A stretch of 5,639 nt of DNA from Betaproteobacteria bacterium UBA2293 (lineage in GTDB: Bacteria; Pseudomonadota; Gammaproteobacteria; Burkholderiales; Rhodocyclaceae): the NCBI GenBank assembly GCA_002345845.1, contig DDWF01000093.1, positions 1-5,639 of the forward strand, given 5' to 3'. The position numbers and the translations under genes are program-made. Below are positions 1-5,639 of this stretch, in pieces. The notes beneath the pieces were generated by a model, which searched no databases, was not told where the DNA came from, and saw nothing but the letters and a program-made list of their open reading frames with translations. Numbering within the stretch: the stretch's first letter is position 1; each line of letters begins with the position of its first letter.

Positions 1-797
1 ACGCAGGTCGGGCTGGCGTGGATGCCGAGCTTGTGTTCGATGGAGACGCAGTGGGCGTCGTTGCGGGCGCCGAGCGAACCGTCGGCATTGACCATGAACT
101 TGGGCACCAGGAACATCGAGATGCCCTTCACGCCAGCCGGTGCGTCCGGCAGGCGGGCGAGCACCAGATGCACGATGTTCTCGGTCATGTCGTGGTCGCC
201 GTAGGTGATGAAGATCTTCTGGCCGAAGACGCGGTAGCTGCCGTCGGCCTGCGGCTCGGCGCGCGAGCGGATCAGCGCCAGGTCGGAACCGGCTTGCGGC
301 TCGGTCAGGTTCATCGTGCCAGTCCATTGACCGGTGATCATTTTTTCCAGGTAGATCGCCTTCAGCTCGTCGCTGGCGCAGGTCAGCAGGGCCTCGACGG
401 CGCCGGTGGTGAGCAGGGGACCAAGGCTGAAGGCCATGTTGGACGAGCAGAGCATTTCCTTGACCGCCACGCCAAGCACGTCGGGCAAGCCCTGACCGCC
501 GAATTCGGCGGGTGAGGTGATGCCGTTCCAGCCGGCTTCGCAGAACTGGCGGTAGGCCTCTTTCCAGCCTTCCGGCGTGAGCACGCCTTGCGCTGTCAGC
601 TGGCAGCCCTGCTTGTCGCCGATGCGGTTCAGCGGCGCCAGCACTTCGCCGGTGAATTTGGCCGCCTCGTCGAGAATGGCATCGGCCATGTCCGGCGTCG
701 CTTCCTCGTAGCCCGGCAGCCGGGCAATCTCGGAAAGGCCGGCAAGCTCGTCCATGACGAAGCGCATGTCCTGAACGGGCGCGCGATAGTCGCTCAT
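1..797 (-). CDS. Acyl-CoA dehydrogenase, DmdC/FadE5-like (3' part beyond window)
   Basis: This is an FAD-dependent acyl-CoA dehydrogenase, which oxidises acyl-CoA to trans-2-enoyl-CoA in the first oxidative step of beta-oxidation in the cytoplasm. The frame stays open from an ATG at 795-797 to the left edge, giving 265 residues. The N-terminus (MSDYRAPVQDMRFVMDEL) and residues 29-64 (LPGYEEATPD, then PLNRIGDKQGC) fit the large ~590-residue subgroup that includes DmdC and FadE5. The family signature TMNLTEPQAGSDLALIR is at 161-177, where the flavin/substrate region of the middle beta domain lies, and IEHKLGIHASPTC is at 253-265. The catalytic Glu and the C-terminal extension would be outside the window. 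The start is supported by AAGGAGA (805-811), 7 nt upstream. In-frame Met11 and Met15 lack such a site. A 91-bp gap separates it from the NMO-family gene, so it may be the next operon gene or have its own promoter. Substrate chain length cannot be read from the sequence. Confidence 0.93.
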   Translation of the reverse strand, partial: MSDYRAPVQDMRFVMDELAGLSEIARLPGYEEATPDMADAILDEAAKFTGEVLAPLNRIGDKQGCQLTAQGVLTPEGWKEAYRQFCEAGWNGITSPAEFGGQGLPDVLGVAVKEMLCSSNMAFSLGPLLTTGAVEALLTCASDELKAIYLEKMITGQWTGTMNLTEPQAGSDLALIRSRAEPQADGSYRVFGQKIFITYGDHDMTENIVHLVLARLPDAPAGVKGISMFLVPKFMVNADGSLGARNDAHCVSIEHKLGIHASPTC

Positions 798-888
798 GTG
801 TGTGTCTCCTTGTGAGTTGTTAGTTGTTAGTGGCTTGAGTTGTCAGTGGGTGATCCGGGCTTTGCGGTGGTTGCTTTTGCCGGCAACT
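798..888. other. Intergenic gap between NMO-family gene and acyl-CoA dehydrogenase
   Basis: These 91 bp are the longest non-coding gap apart from the palindromic element. They hold the Shine-Dalgarno of the acyl-CoA dehydrogenase (805-811), a cluster of TGTNAGT heptamers, a 10-bp palindrome TTGCCGGCAA (877-886), and one copy of CCGGCAAC (880-887) that recurs at 896-903 inside the end of the NMO-family gene. I see no convincing minus-strand promoter: the best -35-like CTGACA has only a weak -10 partner. There is no hairpin followed by a U-tract, so no intrinsic terminator separates the dehydrogenase from the upstream genes. Confidence 0.6.
811..847. repeat. Short heptamer repeat cluster (TGTNAGT x4)
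   Basis: On the plus strand three contiguous units TGTGAGT, TGTTAGT and TGTTAGT occupy 811-831. A fourth, TGTCAGT, follows at 841-847 after a 9-bp spacer. In the transcript these read ACTNACA and lie directly upstream of, and by one base overlapping, the ribosome binding site of the acyl-CoA dehydrogenase. This could be a simple slippage-prone tandem repeat or a repeated protein or RNA binding site. The sequence does not decide between these. Confidence 0.55.
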
Positions 889-1836
889 CTAATAACCGGC
901 AACCAGCAACTGCTCCCTGGCTGTTCGGTATTCCAGCTGCAATTGCGCAATCAACGCGGCCGTCGGCAGCACCGCGTCGATATTGCCGACGCCCTGGCCG
1001 GCGCCCCAGATGTCCTTCCAGGCCTTGGCGTCGCGGCTGCTGCCGAAGCTCATCGATGTCTTGTCCTTGACCGGCAGGTCGTCCGGATCGAGGCCGGCGG
1101 CGACGATGCTCTTCTTCAGGTAGTTGCCATGCACGCCGGTGAAGTAAGGGGTATAGACGACATCGGCGGCAGCGGAATCGACGATGGCCTGCTTGTAGGC
1201 GTCGACGGCATGCGCCTCATCGGTGGCGATGAAACGCGTGCCGATGTAGGCGAAGTCGGCGCCCATGGCCTGGGCGGCGAGGATTGCCGAGCCGTTGGCG
1301 ATCGAACCGGAGAGGGCGATCGGCCCCTTGTAGAACTTGCGGATTTCGCCGACCAGGGCGAACGGGCTGAGCGTGCCGGCATGGCCGCCGGCCCCGGCGC
1401 AGACCAGAATCAGGCCGTCCACGCCGGCTTCCAGCGCTTTCTCGGCATGGCGCACGCTGATCACGTCATGGAAGACCTGGCCGCCATAGTCATGCACGCG
1501 CGGCACGATCTCGTTCGGCGCGCGCAGACTGGTGATGATCAGCGGCACGCGGTGCTTCACGCAGAGATCCATGTCGTGATCAAGGCGCTCGTTCGACTGG
1601 TGGATGATCTGGTTCACGGCGAACGGCGCGGCGTTGGGATCGGCCGCCAGCTCGGCCTTGATCCGCGTCAGCCACTCGTCGAGCAGCTCCTTCGGCCGGG
1701 CGTTGAGGGCCGGGAAGGAGCCGATCAGCCCACCCTTGCACTGGGCGATGACCAGGTCCGGGTTGGAGACGATGAACATCGGCGCGCAGATGACCGGCAG
1801 TTTCAGGTTGCGCTGCAGTGAAACGGGAATCGGCAT
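889..1836 (-). CDS. Nitronate monooxygenase-family flavoprotein (NMO/2-nitropropane dioxygenase family)
   Basis: This is a 315-residue TIM-barrel FMN protein of the nitronate monooxygenase family, which also contains FabK-type enoyl reductases and NADH:quinone reductases. Family features visible are the N-terminal strand LPVICAPMFIVSN (13-25), the GAGGHAG loop (148-154) with His152 at the usual catalytic position, the phosphate-binding segment ALSGSIANG (174-182), and MGADFAYIGTRF (191-202). The C-terminal GAGQGVG (278-284) is also typical. No signal peptide is visible, so it should be cytoplasmic. The ATG at 1834-1836 overlaps the fadD stop by one base (TGATG on the coding strand). Its Shine-Dalgarno AAGGAG (1845-1850) lies within the last fadD codons, so translation is probably coupled. 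True nitronate oxidation is not established. In this operon it could equally be a flavin enoyl or quinone reductase linked to fatty-acid metabolism. Family assignment is firm, substrate unknown. Confidence 0.9.
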   Translation of the reverse strand: MPIPVSLQRNLKLPVICAPMFIVSNPDLVIAQCKGGLIGSFPALNARPKELLDEWLTRIKAELAADPNAAPFAVNQIIHQSNERLDHDMDLCVKHRVPLIITSLRAPNEIVPRVHDYGGQVFHDVISVRHAEKALEAGVDGLILVCAGAGGHAGTLSPFALVGEIRKFYKGPIALSGSIANGSAILAAQAMGADFAYIGTRFIATDEAHAVDAYKQAIVDSAAADVVYTPYFTGVHGNYLKKSIVAAGLDPDDLPVKDKTSMSFGSSRDAKAWKDIWGAGQGVGNIDAVLPTAALIAQLQLEYRTAREQLLVAGY

Positions 1837-3497
1837 CAGCCTTGCTCCTTCAGGGCGCGACGCAGGATCTTGCCGACGTTGGTGCGCGGCAGGTCGTCAC
1901 GGAATTCGACATGTTTGGGAATCTTGTAGCCGGTGAGCAGGCCGCGGCAGTGCTCGATCAGCGCCTTTTCGGTGACGGTCGGATCCTTGCGCACGACGAA
2001 GATCTTCACCGCCTCGCCGGAATGTTCATCAACCACACCGATGGCGGCCACATCGCTGACCCCGGGGTGCATGGCGACGGCCTCCTCGACTTCGTTCGGA
2101 TAGACGTTGAAACCGGAGACCAGGATCATGTCCTTCTTGCGGTCGACCAGGAAAACGTAGCCCTGCGGGTCGACATAGCCCATGTCGCCGGTGCGCAGGA
2201 AACCATCCGGGTAGAAGGCCAGTTCTGTTTCTTCCGGACGTTGCCAGTAGCCCTTCATGACTTGCGGGCCGCGAATGCAGATCTCGCCGACCTGCGGCGT
2301 TGGTACTTCATGCCCGTAATCGTCGCGGATCGAAACCTCGGTCGACGAAATCGGCAGGCCGATGGCGCCGTTGAACTGCTTCATATCGAGCGGATTGATG
2401 GTCGCCGCCGGCGAGGTTTCGGTCAGCCCGTAGGCCTGCAGCAGCGCGTTACCGGTGACCTTCTGCCAGCGATCGGCAACCGGCCCCTGCACGGCCATGC
2501 CGCCGCCGAGGGTGACATTCATCGTCGAGAAATTGAGCTTGGCGAAATCGGGGTTGTTGAGCAGCGCGTTGAACAGCGTGTTAACCCCAGTCACCACGGT
2601 CACCGGATATTTTGCCCACTCCTTGACGAAGCCCGGAATGTCGCGCGGATTGGCGATCAGCAGGTTGCGCGCGCCGATCATCAGGAAGGTCAGGCAGTTC
2701 GCCGTCAGCGCGAAGATGTGATACAGCGGCAGCGCGGTGATGATGAACTCCTCACCCTCGCGCACCACCGGCTTGATCCAAGCATGGGCCTGCATGACGT
2801 TGGCGGCGATGTTGCCGTGCGTCAGCATGGCGCCCTTGGAGACGCCAGTGGTGCCGCCGGTGTACTGCAGGAAGGCGATGTCGTCGTGATCGAGCGCCAC
2901 CGCTTTCCAGCCGTGCCGACGGCCGGCGGCCAGCGCCGTTTTGAAACCGATGGCCGTCGGCAGGTTCCAGGCCGGCACCAGTTTCTTGACGTGGCGGACG
3001 ACCAGATTGACGATCATCCCCTTCAACGCCCCGAGCATCTCGCCCATCGGCGTCACCACGACATGCTTGACCGCCGTGTGGGCGATGATCTGGTCCAGCG
3101 TGTGGGCGAAGTTCTCGACAATGACGATGGCCACGGCACCGGAGTCCTTCAACTGGTGTTCCAGTTCGCGCGGCGTGTACAGCGGGTTGCAATTGACCAC
3201 CACGCAGCCGGCACGCAGCGTGCCGAACAGCGCCACGGGGTACTGCAGCAGGTTGGGCATCATCAAGGCCACGCGGTCGCCCTTCTTCAGCCCGAGCGAC
3301 TGCAGCCAGCCGGCGAAGGCGTGACTTTCCTCGTCCAGCTGCCGGTAGGTCATCTCCTTGTCCATGCTGATGTAGGCGACCTTGTCGGCAAAGGTGGCGC
3401 AGGCCTTCTCGAATAGCGCGACCAGCGACGGCACATGGTCGATGCTGATTTCCGGTGGCACGCCCGGCGGATAACTCTTCAACCAGATCTTGTCCAT
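1836..3497 (-). CDS. fadD: Long-chain-fatty-acid--CoA ligase FadD
   Basis: FadD activates long-chain fatty acids with ATP and CoA, via an acyl-adenylate, at the inner face of the cytoplasmic membrane, and is the entry enzyme to beta-oxidation. From the ATG at 3495-3497 the protein has 553 residues, close to E. coli FadD (561), which it resembles from end to end as I recall that sequence. Motifs in order are [20 protein letters not shown] (71-90), the ATP-binding P-loop [16 protein letters not shown] (212-227), [11 protein letters not shown] (255-265), YGLTE (356-360), the FACS signature over 431-467 including RTGD (435-438) and [18 protein letters not shown] (452-469), and the C-terminal catalytic lysine Lys543 in NVGKILRR. 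No key residue is missing. The frame opens further upstream to a GTG at 3516-3518, but the strong AAGGAGG (3506-3512) lies inside that extension, 8 nt from the ATG, so the ATG is preferred. It starts 13 nt after the CHI-like gene and its stop overlaps the NMO-family start by one base. Confidence 0.97.
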   Translation of the reverse strand: MDKIWLKSYPPGVPPEISIDHVPSLVALFEKACATFADKVAYISMDKEMTYRQLDEESHAFAGWLQSLGLKKGDRVALMMPNLLQYPVALFGTLRAGCVVVNCNPLYTPRELEHQLKDSGAVAIVIVENFAHTLDQIIAHTAVKHVVVTPMGEMLGALKGMIVNLVVRHVKKLVPAWNLPTAIGFKTALAAGRRHGWKAVALDHDDIAFLQYTGGTTGVSKGAMLTHGNIAANVMQAHAWIKPVVREGEEFIITALPLYHIFALTANCLTFLMIGARNLLIANPRDIPGFVKEWAKYPVTVVTGVNTLFNALLNNPDFAKLNFSTMNVTLGGGMAVQGPVADRWQKVTGNALLQAYGLTETSPAATINPLDMKQFNGAIGLPISSTEVSIRDDYGHEVPTPQVGEICIRGPQVMKGYWQRPEETELAFYPDGFLRTGDMGYVDPQGYVFLVDRKKDMILVSGFNVYPNEVEEAVAMHPGVSDVAAIGVVDEHSGEAVKIFVVRKDPTVTEKALIEHCRGLLTGYKIPKHVEFRDDLPRTNVGKILRRALKEQG

Positions 3498-3505
3498 TTT
3501 TCTCT

Positions 3506-3512
3506 CCTCCTT
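3506..3512 (-). promoter_or_regulatory. Shine-Dalgarno of fadD, deciding its start
   Basis: The coding strand reads AAGGAGG, a near-perfect anti-16S match, 8 nt before the fadD ATG at 3495-3497. It shares two bases with the TAA stop (3511-3513) of the preceding CHI-like gene, so ribosomes finishing that gene are placed at the fadD start. It lies downstream of the alternative GTG (3516-3518) and therefore argues against the seven-residue longer form. Confidence 0.85.
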
Positions 3513-4089
3513 AGTCACGGTTACCGAGCAGTGCCTTCTTCAGCGAGGCATCCGCCGGCTTGTCGCCCAGCCACACACGCAGCAGCGCCCGGGCGAAATC
3601 CGCCCCGGGCACGGCACCACGATTCTGATTGTTCAGGCTGACGGCCAGGCCGTCGGCGGTGAAATCGATGGCCACGGCATCGCCCGCGCGGACCTTGCCG
3701 ATGCCCTTCATCAAGCCACCCAGTTGCTCGGCCGGCCCCTGCATCGCCGCCAGTTCGGCCGGCGTCAGGTTGTTGCGCAGGCCTTCGTCGAGTGCCTCGT
3801 ACAAGGTCTCGGCATCCATGTCGCGCAGCATGCGCAGCAGCATCCGCCGCGGCGCCGGGCTGGCGTAGATGGCCGCCGGCGTGTTGGCCTTCTGCCCGAC
3901 ATAGAGCGCACCGACATAGACCTTGATGAACAACTTGCTGCGCAGGCCGGCGCCGTTGAGCACCAGGTCGCTACCGCCGACCTTCACCGACTCGTCGATC
4001 TTGACGCCGGCCACCTCGGCCGCCTGCAGTGCGCCCGTCGCCAAGCACAGGGCCAGCAGCAGGGCGCGGGGTTTCGCTGCCAGTCTCAT
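3511..4089 (-). CDS. Secreted chalcone-isomerase-like protein (Chalcone_3 / CHI-fold family)
   Basis: This 192-residue protein resembles the bacterial chalcone isomerase-like family. The N-terminus has a basic start (MRLAAKPR), a hydrophobic stretch ([17 protein letters not shown], about 9-20) and a small-residue cleavage region near 22-24 (QAA before EVAG), so it is probably exported to the periplasm by Sec. The mature part carries the family hallmark [22 protein letters not shown] (about 44-65, [10 protein letters not shown] being the core), then a helical middle ([19 protein letters not shown]) and VWLGDKPAD near the end (172-180). Bacterial members have no established enzyme activity. Plant CHI-fold relatives include fatty-acid-binding proteins, which makes a lipid-binding role attractive beside fadD, but this is inference. 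The ATG overlaps the DUF4442 stop by 4 nt (ATGA), with GGAGGAG (4097-4103) 7 nt upstream. The fadD start follows 13 nt after the stop. Confidence 0.87.
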   Translation of the reverse strand: MRLAAKPRALLLALCLATGALQAAEVAGVKIDESVKVGGSDLVLNGAGLRSKLFIKVYVGALYVGQKANTPAAIYASPAPRRMLLRMLRDMDAETLYEALDEGLRNNLTPAELAAMQGPAEQLGGLMKGIGKVRAGDAVAIDFTADGLAVSLNNQNRGAVPGADFARALLRVWLGDKPADASLKKALLGNRD

Positions 4090-4601
4090 GGTTTGTCTCC
4101 TCCGCCGATTTTTCGGCTGTAGTGATTTTTTTCCGCAATATAAACCGTGCGTTCGACCACGGCATGAACGATGCCCTGATCGTCCTTCAGTTCGACCTGA
4201 AAAGTCCGCTCAAGCTCCGGCGATTCGCGCAGCGCCGCCTGGATCGCCTCGACCTCCTCGGCCGGCAGCAGGAAATCGGCATACAGCGTGGACCGTCCCG
4301 GCTTGCGGTAACGGATGCTGGCCGCCTTGTCCCAGACGATGTAGCCGTCGCCGAGCGCCGCCATCAGCATCATCGGATGGGCGCCGTCGGTGATGGCGAA
4401 CAGCGAGCCGCCGTACAGCGAACCGACGATGTTCTTCGTCTTCCAGTTGAGCGGCAGGCAGATGCGCATGTGGCGCAGGTCGCGCGCCACATGCACGACC
4501 CGCCCGCCAGTGCCGCGAAAAGCCGGATGCAGGTTGAAGCCCAGGCGCACCATGCGCGCCCGCCAGGCCGGTGAGAGCTTTTTCAGCCAGGCGGGTTTCA
4601 T
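4086..4601 (-). CDS. DUF4442 hotdog-fold protein, probable acyl-CoA thioesterase
   Basis: This 171-residue protein matches the DUF4442 pattern of the hotdog superfamily, which is related to PaaI/YiiD-type thioesterases. Visible family segments are NIVGSLYGGSLFAITD (57-72), covering the start of the long hotdog helix and its conserved Gly-Gly and Asp; MMLMAALGDGYIVWDKAASI (77-96); YRKPGRSTLYADF (98-110); and the final strands with KDDQGIVHAVVERTVYIAEK (139-158). There is no signal peptide, so it acts in the cytoplasm, probably on acyl-CoA. In a beta-oxidation operon it could release CoA from slow or dead-end intermediates. Enzyme activity for this family is inferred from the fold, not shown by the sequence. 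GAGGTGA (4606-4612) lies 4 nt from the ATG on a strict count, with the GAGG core 7 nt away. The stop overlaps the CHI-like start by 4 nt. Upstream is the 121-bp palindrome. Confidence 0.85.
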   Translation of the reverse strand: MKPAWLKKLSPAWRARMVRLGFNLHPAFRGTGGRVVHVARDLRHMRICLPLNWKTKNIVGSLYGGSLFAITDGAHPMMLMAALGDGYIVWDKAASIRYRKPGRSTLYADFLLPAEEVEAIQAALRESPELERTFQVELKDDQGIVHAVVERTVYIAEKNHYSRKIGGGDKP

Positions 4602-4605
4602 GGCT

Positions 4606-4612
4606 TCACCTC
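4606..4612 (-). promoter_or_regulatory. Shine-Dalgarno of the DUF4442 gene, flush against the palindrome
   Basis: The coding strand reads GAGGTGA just before the ATG at 4599-4601. Its 5' base is immediately adjacent to the outer end of the palindrome (4613). A folded RNA hairpin would therefore end directly at the ribosome binding site. Folding could either insulate the site from upstream structure or hinder ribosome loading. Confidence 0.7.
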
Positions 4613-4733
4613 GAAATTGTCACGAGTGGCCCAGCTACTAGGCGCCCAGCGCGCAGCAAGCGAGACATACCTGCTGGTAGGCGAGCTTGCGAGCACTGCG
4701 CAACGACGTAGATGGGTTGCTCGTGACAATTTC
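4613..4733. repeat. 121-bp imperfect palindrome with 14-bp terminal inverted repeats (MITE-like or intercistronic RNA hairpin)
   Basis: The ends are exact inverted repeats: GAAATTGTCACGAG at 4613-4626 and its complement CTCGTGACAATTTC at 4720-4733. Inside, further paired blocks share the same axis near 4673: CCCA (4630-4633) with TGGG (4713-4716), CTAC (4635-4638) with GTAG (4708-4711), and CAAGC (4657-4661) with GCTTG (4685-4689). GCGCAG (4651-4656) also pairs with CTGCGC (4696-4701) across a small offset. The apex is TACC-TGCT-GGTA (4668-4679). Either strand could fold into a long bulged hairpin. It has no U-tract after the stem and so is not a canonical terminator, and it has no coding content. 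A non-autonomous mobile element or REP/BIME-like repeat fits best, and a structured mRNA spacer is the alternative. The only possible target duplication is 2 bp (GA on the coding strand), which is close to chance. Confidence 0.8.
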
Positions 4734-5639
4734 TCAAACTCGCTCGATGATGCCGGCGGCACCCATGCCCGTGCCGATACACATCGTCACCATGCCGTAC
4801 TTGCCGCCGGTGCGCTTGAGACCATGGACGACGGTGGCGATGCGGATGGCGCCGGTGGCACCGAGCGGGTGGCCGAGTGCGATGGCGCCGCCGAGCGGAT
4901 TGACTTTGTCCGGATTGATGCCCAGTTCCTGCATGACGGCCAGCGACTGCGCGGCGAAGGCTTCGTTGAGTTCGATCCAGTCGAGGTCGTCCTGGCTGAT
5001 GCCAACCTGGGCCAGCACCTTGGGAATCGCCGCGACCGGGCCGATGCCCATGATTTCCGGCGCGACGCCGCCGACCGCGTAGCCGGCGAAACGGGCGAGC
5101 GGCGTCAGGTTGTGTTCCTTCAGCACCTTTTCCGAAACCAGCATCACCGCCCCGGCGCCGTCCGACATCTGCGACGAATTGCCGGCGGTGACCGAACCGC
5201 GGGCGTGGAACACCGGCTTCAGCTTGCCGAGCTTTTCCAGCGAGGCATCGGCGCGCGGGCCTTCGTCATGCTCGGCGAGGCGCTCGCGGATGCGGATTTC
5301 ACCGGTTTTCAGATCGGGCAGGCTTTCGCGGATCGCGTACGGCGTCGTTTCCGCCTTGAAGTGACCGGCAGCAATCGCCGCGCAGGCCTTCTGGTTGGAG
5401 GCCAGGGCAAAGGCATCCTGCGCCTCGCGGCTGATCTTCCATTGGTTGGCCACCTTCTCGGCGGTCAGTCCCATGCCGTAGGCGATGCCGAGATTTTCCT
5501 CCTTGGCGAAGATGGCTGGGTTCATCGACATCTTGTTGCCCATGATCTGCGGCATCACCGACATCGACTCGGTGCCGGCAGCAATCATCACGTCGGCCAG
5601 GCCGAGGCGAATCTGGTTGGCGGCATCGGCCACCGCCTG
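4734..5639 (-). CDS. 3-ketoacyl-CoA thiolase / acetyl-CoA C-acyltransferase (FadA-type), 5' end beyond window
   Basis: This thiolase cleaves 3-ketoacyl-CoA with CoA to acetyl-CoA and a shortened acyl-CoA, the last step of beta-oxidation in the cytoplasm. The window holds 301 C-terminal residues, counted from the right edge and starting QAVADAANQIRLG. The family is usually about 390-400 residues, so roughly 90-95 are missing. The nucleophilic Cys of the CxS-GxQ motif should lie only a few residues beyond the edge. Present are the NEAFA motif (225-229), thiolase signature 2 NPLGGAIALGHPLGATG (247-263) with catalytic His257, and signature 3 GMVTMCIGTGMGAA (282-295) with the acid/base Cys287. The DEGPRAD segment (125-131) is typical of the degradative thiolases. 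A GTG at 5631-5633 is an internal Val codon, not a start. The TGA stop (4734-4736) touches the palindromic element. A degradative role fits the fadD and dehydrogenase neighbours, but a biosynthetic acetoacetyl-CoA thiolase cannot be fully excluded. Confidence 0.93.
   Translation of the reverse strand, partial: QAVADAANQIRLGLADVMIAAGTESMSVMPQIMGNKMSMNPAIFAKEENLGIAYGMGLTAEKVANQWKISREAQDAFALASNQKACAAIAAGHFKAETTPYAIRESLPDLKTGEIRIRERLAEHDEGPRADASLEKLGKLKPVFHARGSVTAGNSSQMSDGAGAVMLVSEKVLKEHNLTPLARFAGYAVGGVAPEIMGIGPVAAIPKVLAQVGISQDDLDWIELNEAFAAQSLAVMQELGINPDKVNPLGGAIALGHPLGATGAIRIATVVHGLKRTGGKYGMVTMCIGTGMGAAGIIERV

Noticed and set aside
18..515. Plus-strand open frame of 165 codons at the left edge
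   Set aside because: The minus strand here encodes the acyl-CoA dehydrogenase with family motifs throughout, so this frame is its mirror.
832..865. Possible minus-strand promoter for the acyl-CoA dehydrogenase (CTGACA as -35)
   Set aside because: No good -10 hexamer lies 16-18 nt downstream. The best candidate (TAACAA) matches only three of six consensus bases.
871..903. Small palindrome TTGCCGGCAA and CCGGCAAC direct repeat near the NMO-family stop as a terminator or operator
   Set aside because: The stem is short with no U-tract and partly inside coding sequence. This is at the level expected by chance in GC-rich DNA.
796..1821. Plus-strand open frame of 341 codons opposite the NMO-family gene
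   Set aside because: It is antisense to a clear flavoprotein gene, its composition is typical of a shadow frame, it has no domain pattern, and there is no convincing ribosome site.
1818..3416. Plus-strand open frame of 532 codons opposite fadD
   Set aside because: It is antisense to an unmistakable fadD. Long open antisense frames are expected from GC-rich codon bias. The translation is rich in His, Arg, Asp and Gly with no recognisable domain.
3490..4122. Plus-strand open frame of 210 codons opposite the CHI-like gene
   Set aside because: The minus-strand gene has a signal peptide, family motif, ribosome site and coupled neighbours. The plus-strand frame has none of these.
4613..4733. Intrinsic transcription terminator after the thiolase
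   Set aside because: The stem is long but bulged, and it is followed by GAGGTGA rather than a run of U. A strong terminator here would also cut the operon just before the next ribosome site. Partial termination cannot be excluded.
4613..4733. CRISPR repeat or tRNA-like gene in the thiolase-DUF4442 gap
   Set aside because: There is a single inverted-repeat unit with no repeat-spacer periodicity, and no cloverleaf or T-loop consensus.
5631..5633. GTG as the thiolase start codon
   Set aside because: The frame stays open to the window edge, and the residues before it (QA) continue the conserved thiolase sequence. The protein lacks its N-terminal third without the upstream part.

Overview
The window is one block of fatty-acid beta-oxidation genes, all read on the minus strand. 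The base composition is GC-rich by eye. The combination of an E. coli-like FadD, a FadA-type thiolase, a DUF4442 hotdog protein, an exported chalcone-isomerase-like protein and a large DmdC/FadE5-type acyl-CoA dehydrogenase suggests a betaproteobacterium, possibly of the Rhodocyclales (Thauera, Azoarcus or Dechloromonas type). That placement rests on gene content and protein resemblance, not on a search.

In transcription order, from the right edge to the left, the layout is as follows. A 3-ketoacyl-CoA thiolase (4734-5639) is cut by the right edge before its nucleophilic cysteine. A 121-bp imperfect palindrome with perfect 14-bp ends (4613-4733) fills nearly the whole next gap. Then come a DUF4442 hotdog thioesterase-like protein (4086-4601), a secreted chalcone-isomerase-fold protein (3511-4089), long-chain acyl-CoA synthetase FadD (1836-3497) and a nitronate monooxygenase-family flavoprotein (889-1836). 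After a 91-bp gap with short repeats, an acyl-CoA dehydrogenase (1-797) runs off the left edge.

The four central genes are packed tightly. There is a 4-nt ATGA overlap, a 13-nt gap and a 1-nt TGATG overlap, and every start has a strong Shine-Dalgarno sequence lying in or near the end of the preceding gene. This is the arrangement of one translationally coupled operon. FadD activates fatty acids, the dehydrogenase introduces the first double bond, and the thiolase performs the last cleavage. The hotdog protein probably hydrolyses or handles acyl-CoA. The roles of the exported CHI-like protein and the NMO-family protein in this setting are not obvious. Neither a hydratase/3-hydroxyacyl-CoA dehydrogenase nor a regulator is in the window.

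The most unusual non-coding feature is the palindromic element, which lies between the thiolase stop codon and the Shine-Dalgarno of the next gene and touches both. No RNA gene, CRISPR array or transposase was seen. The long plus-strand open frames are antisense shadows of the real genes.
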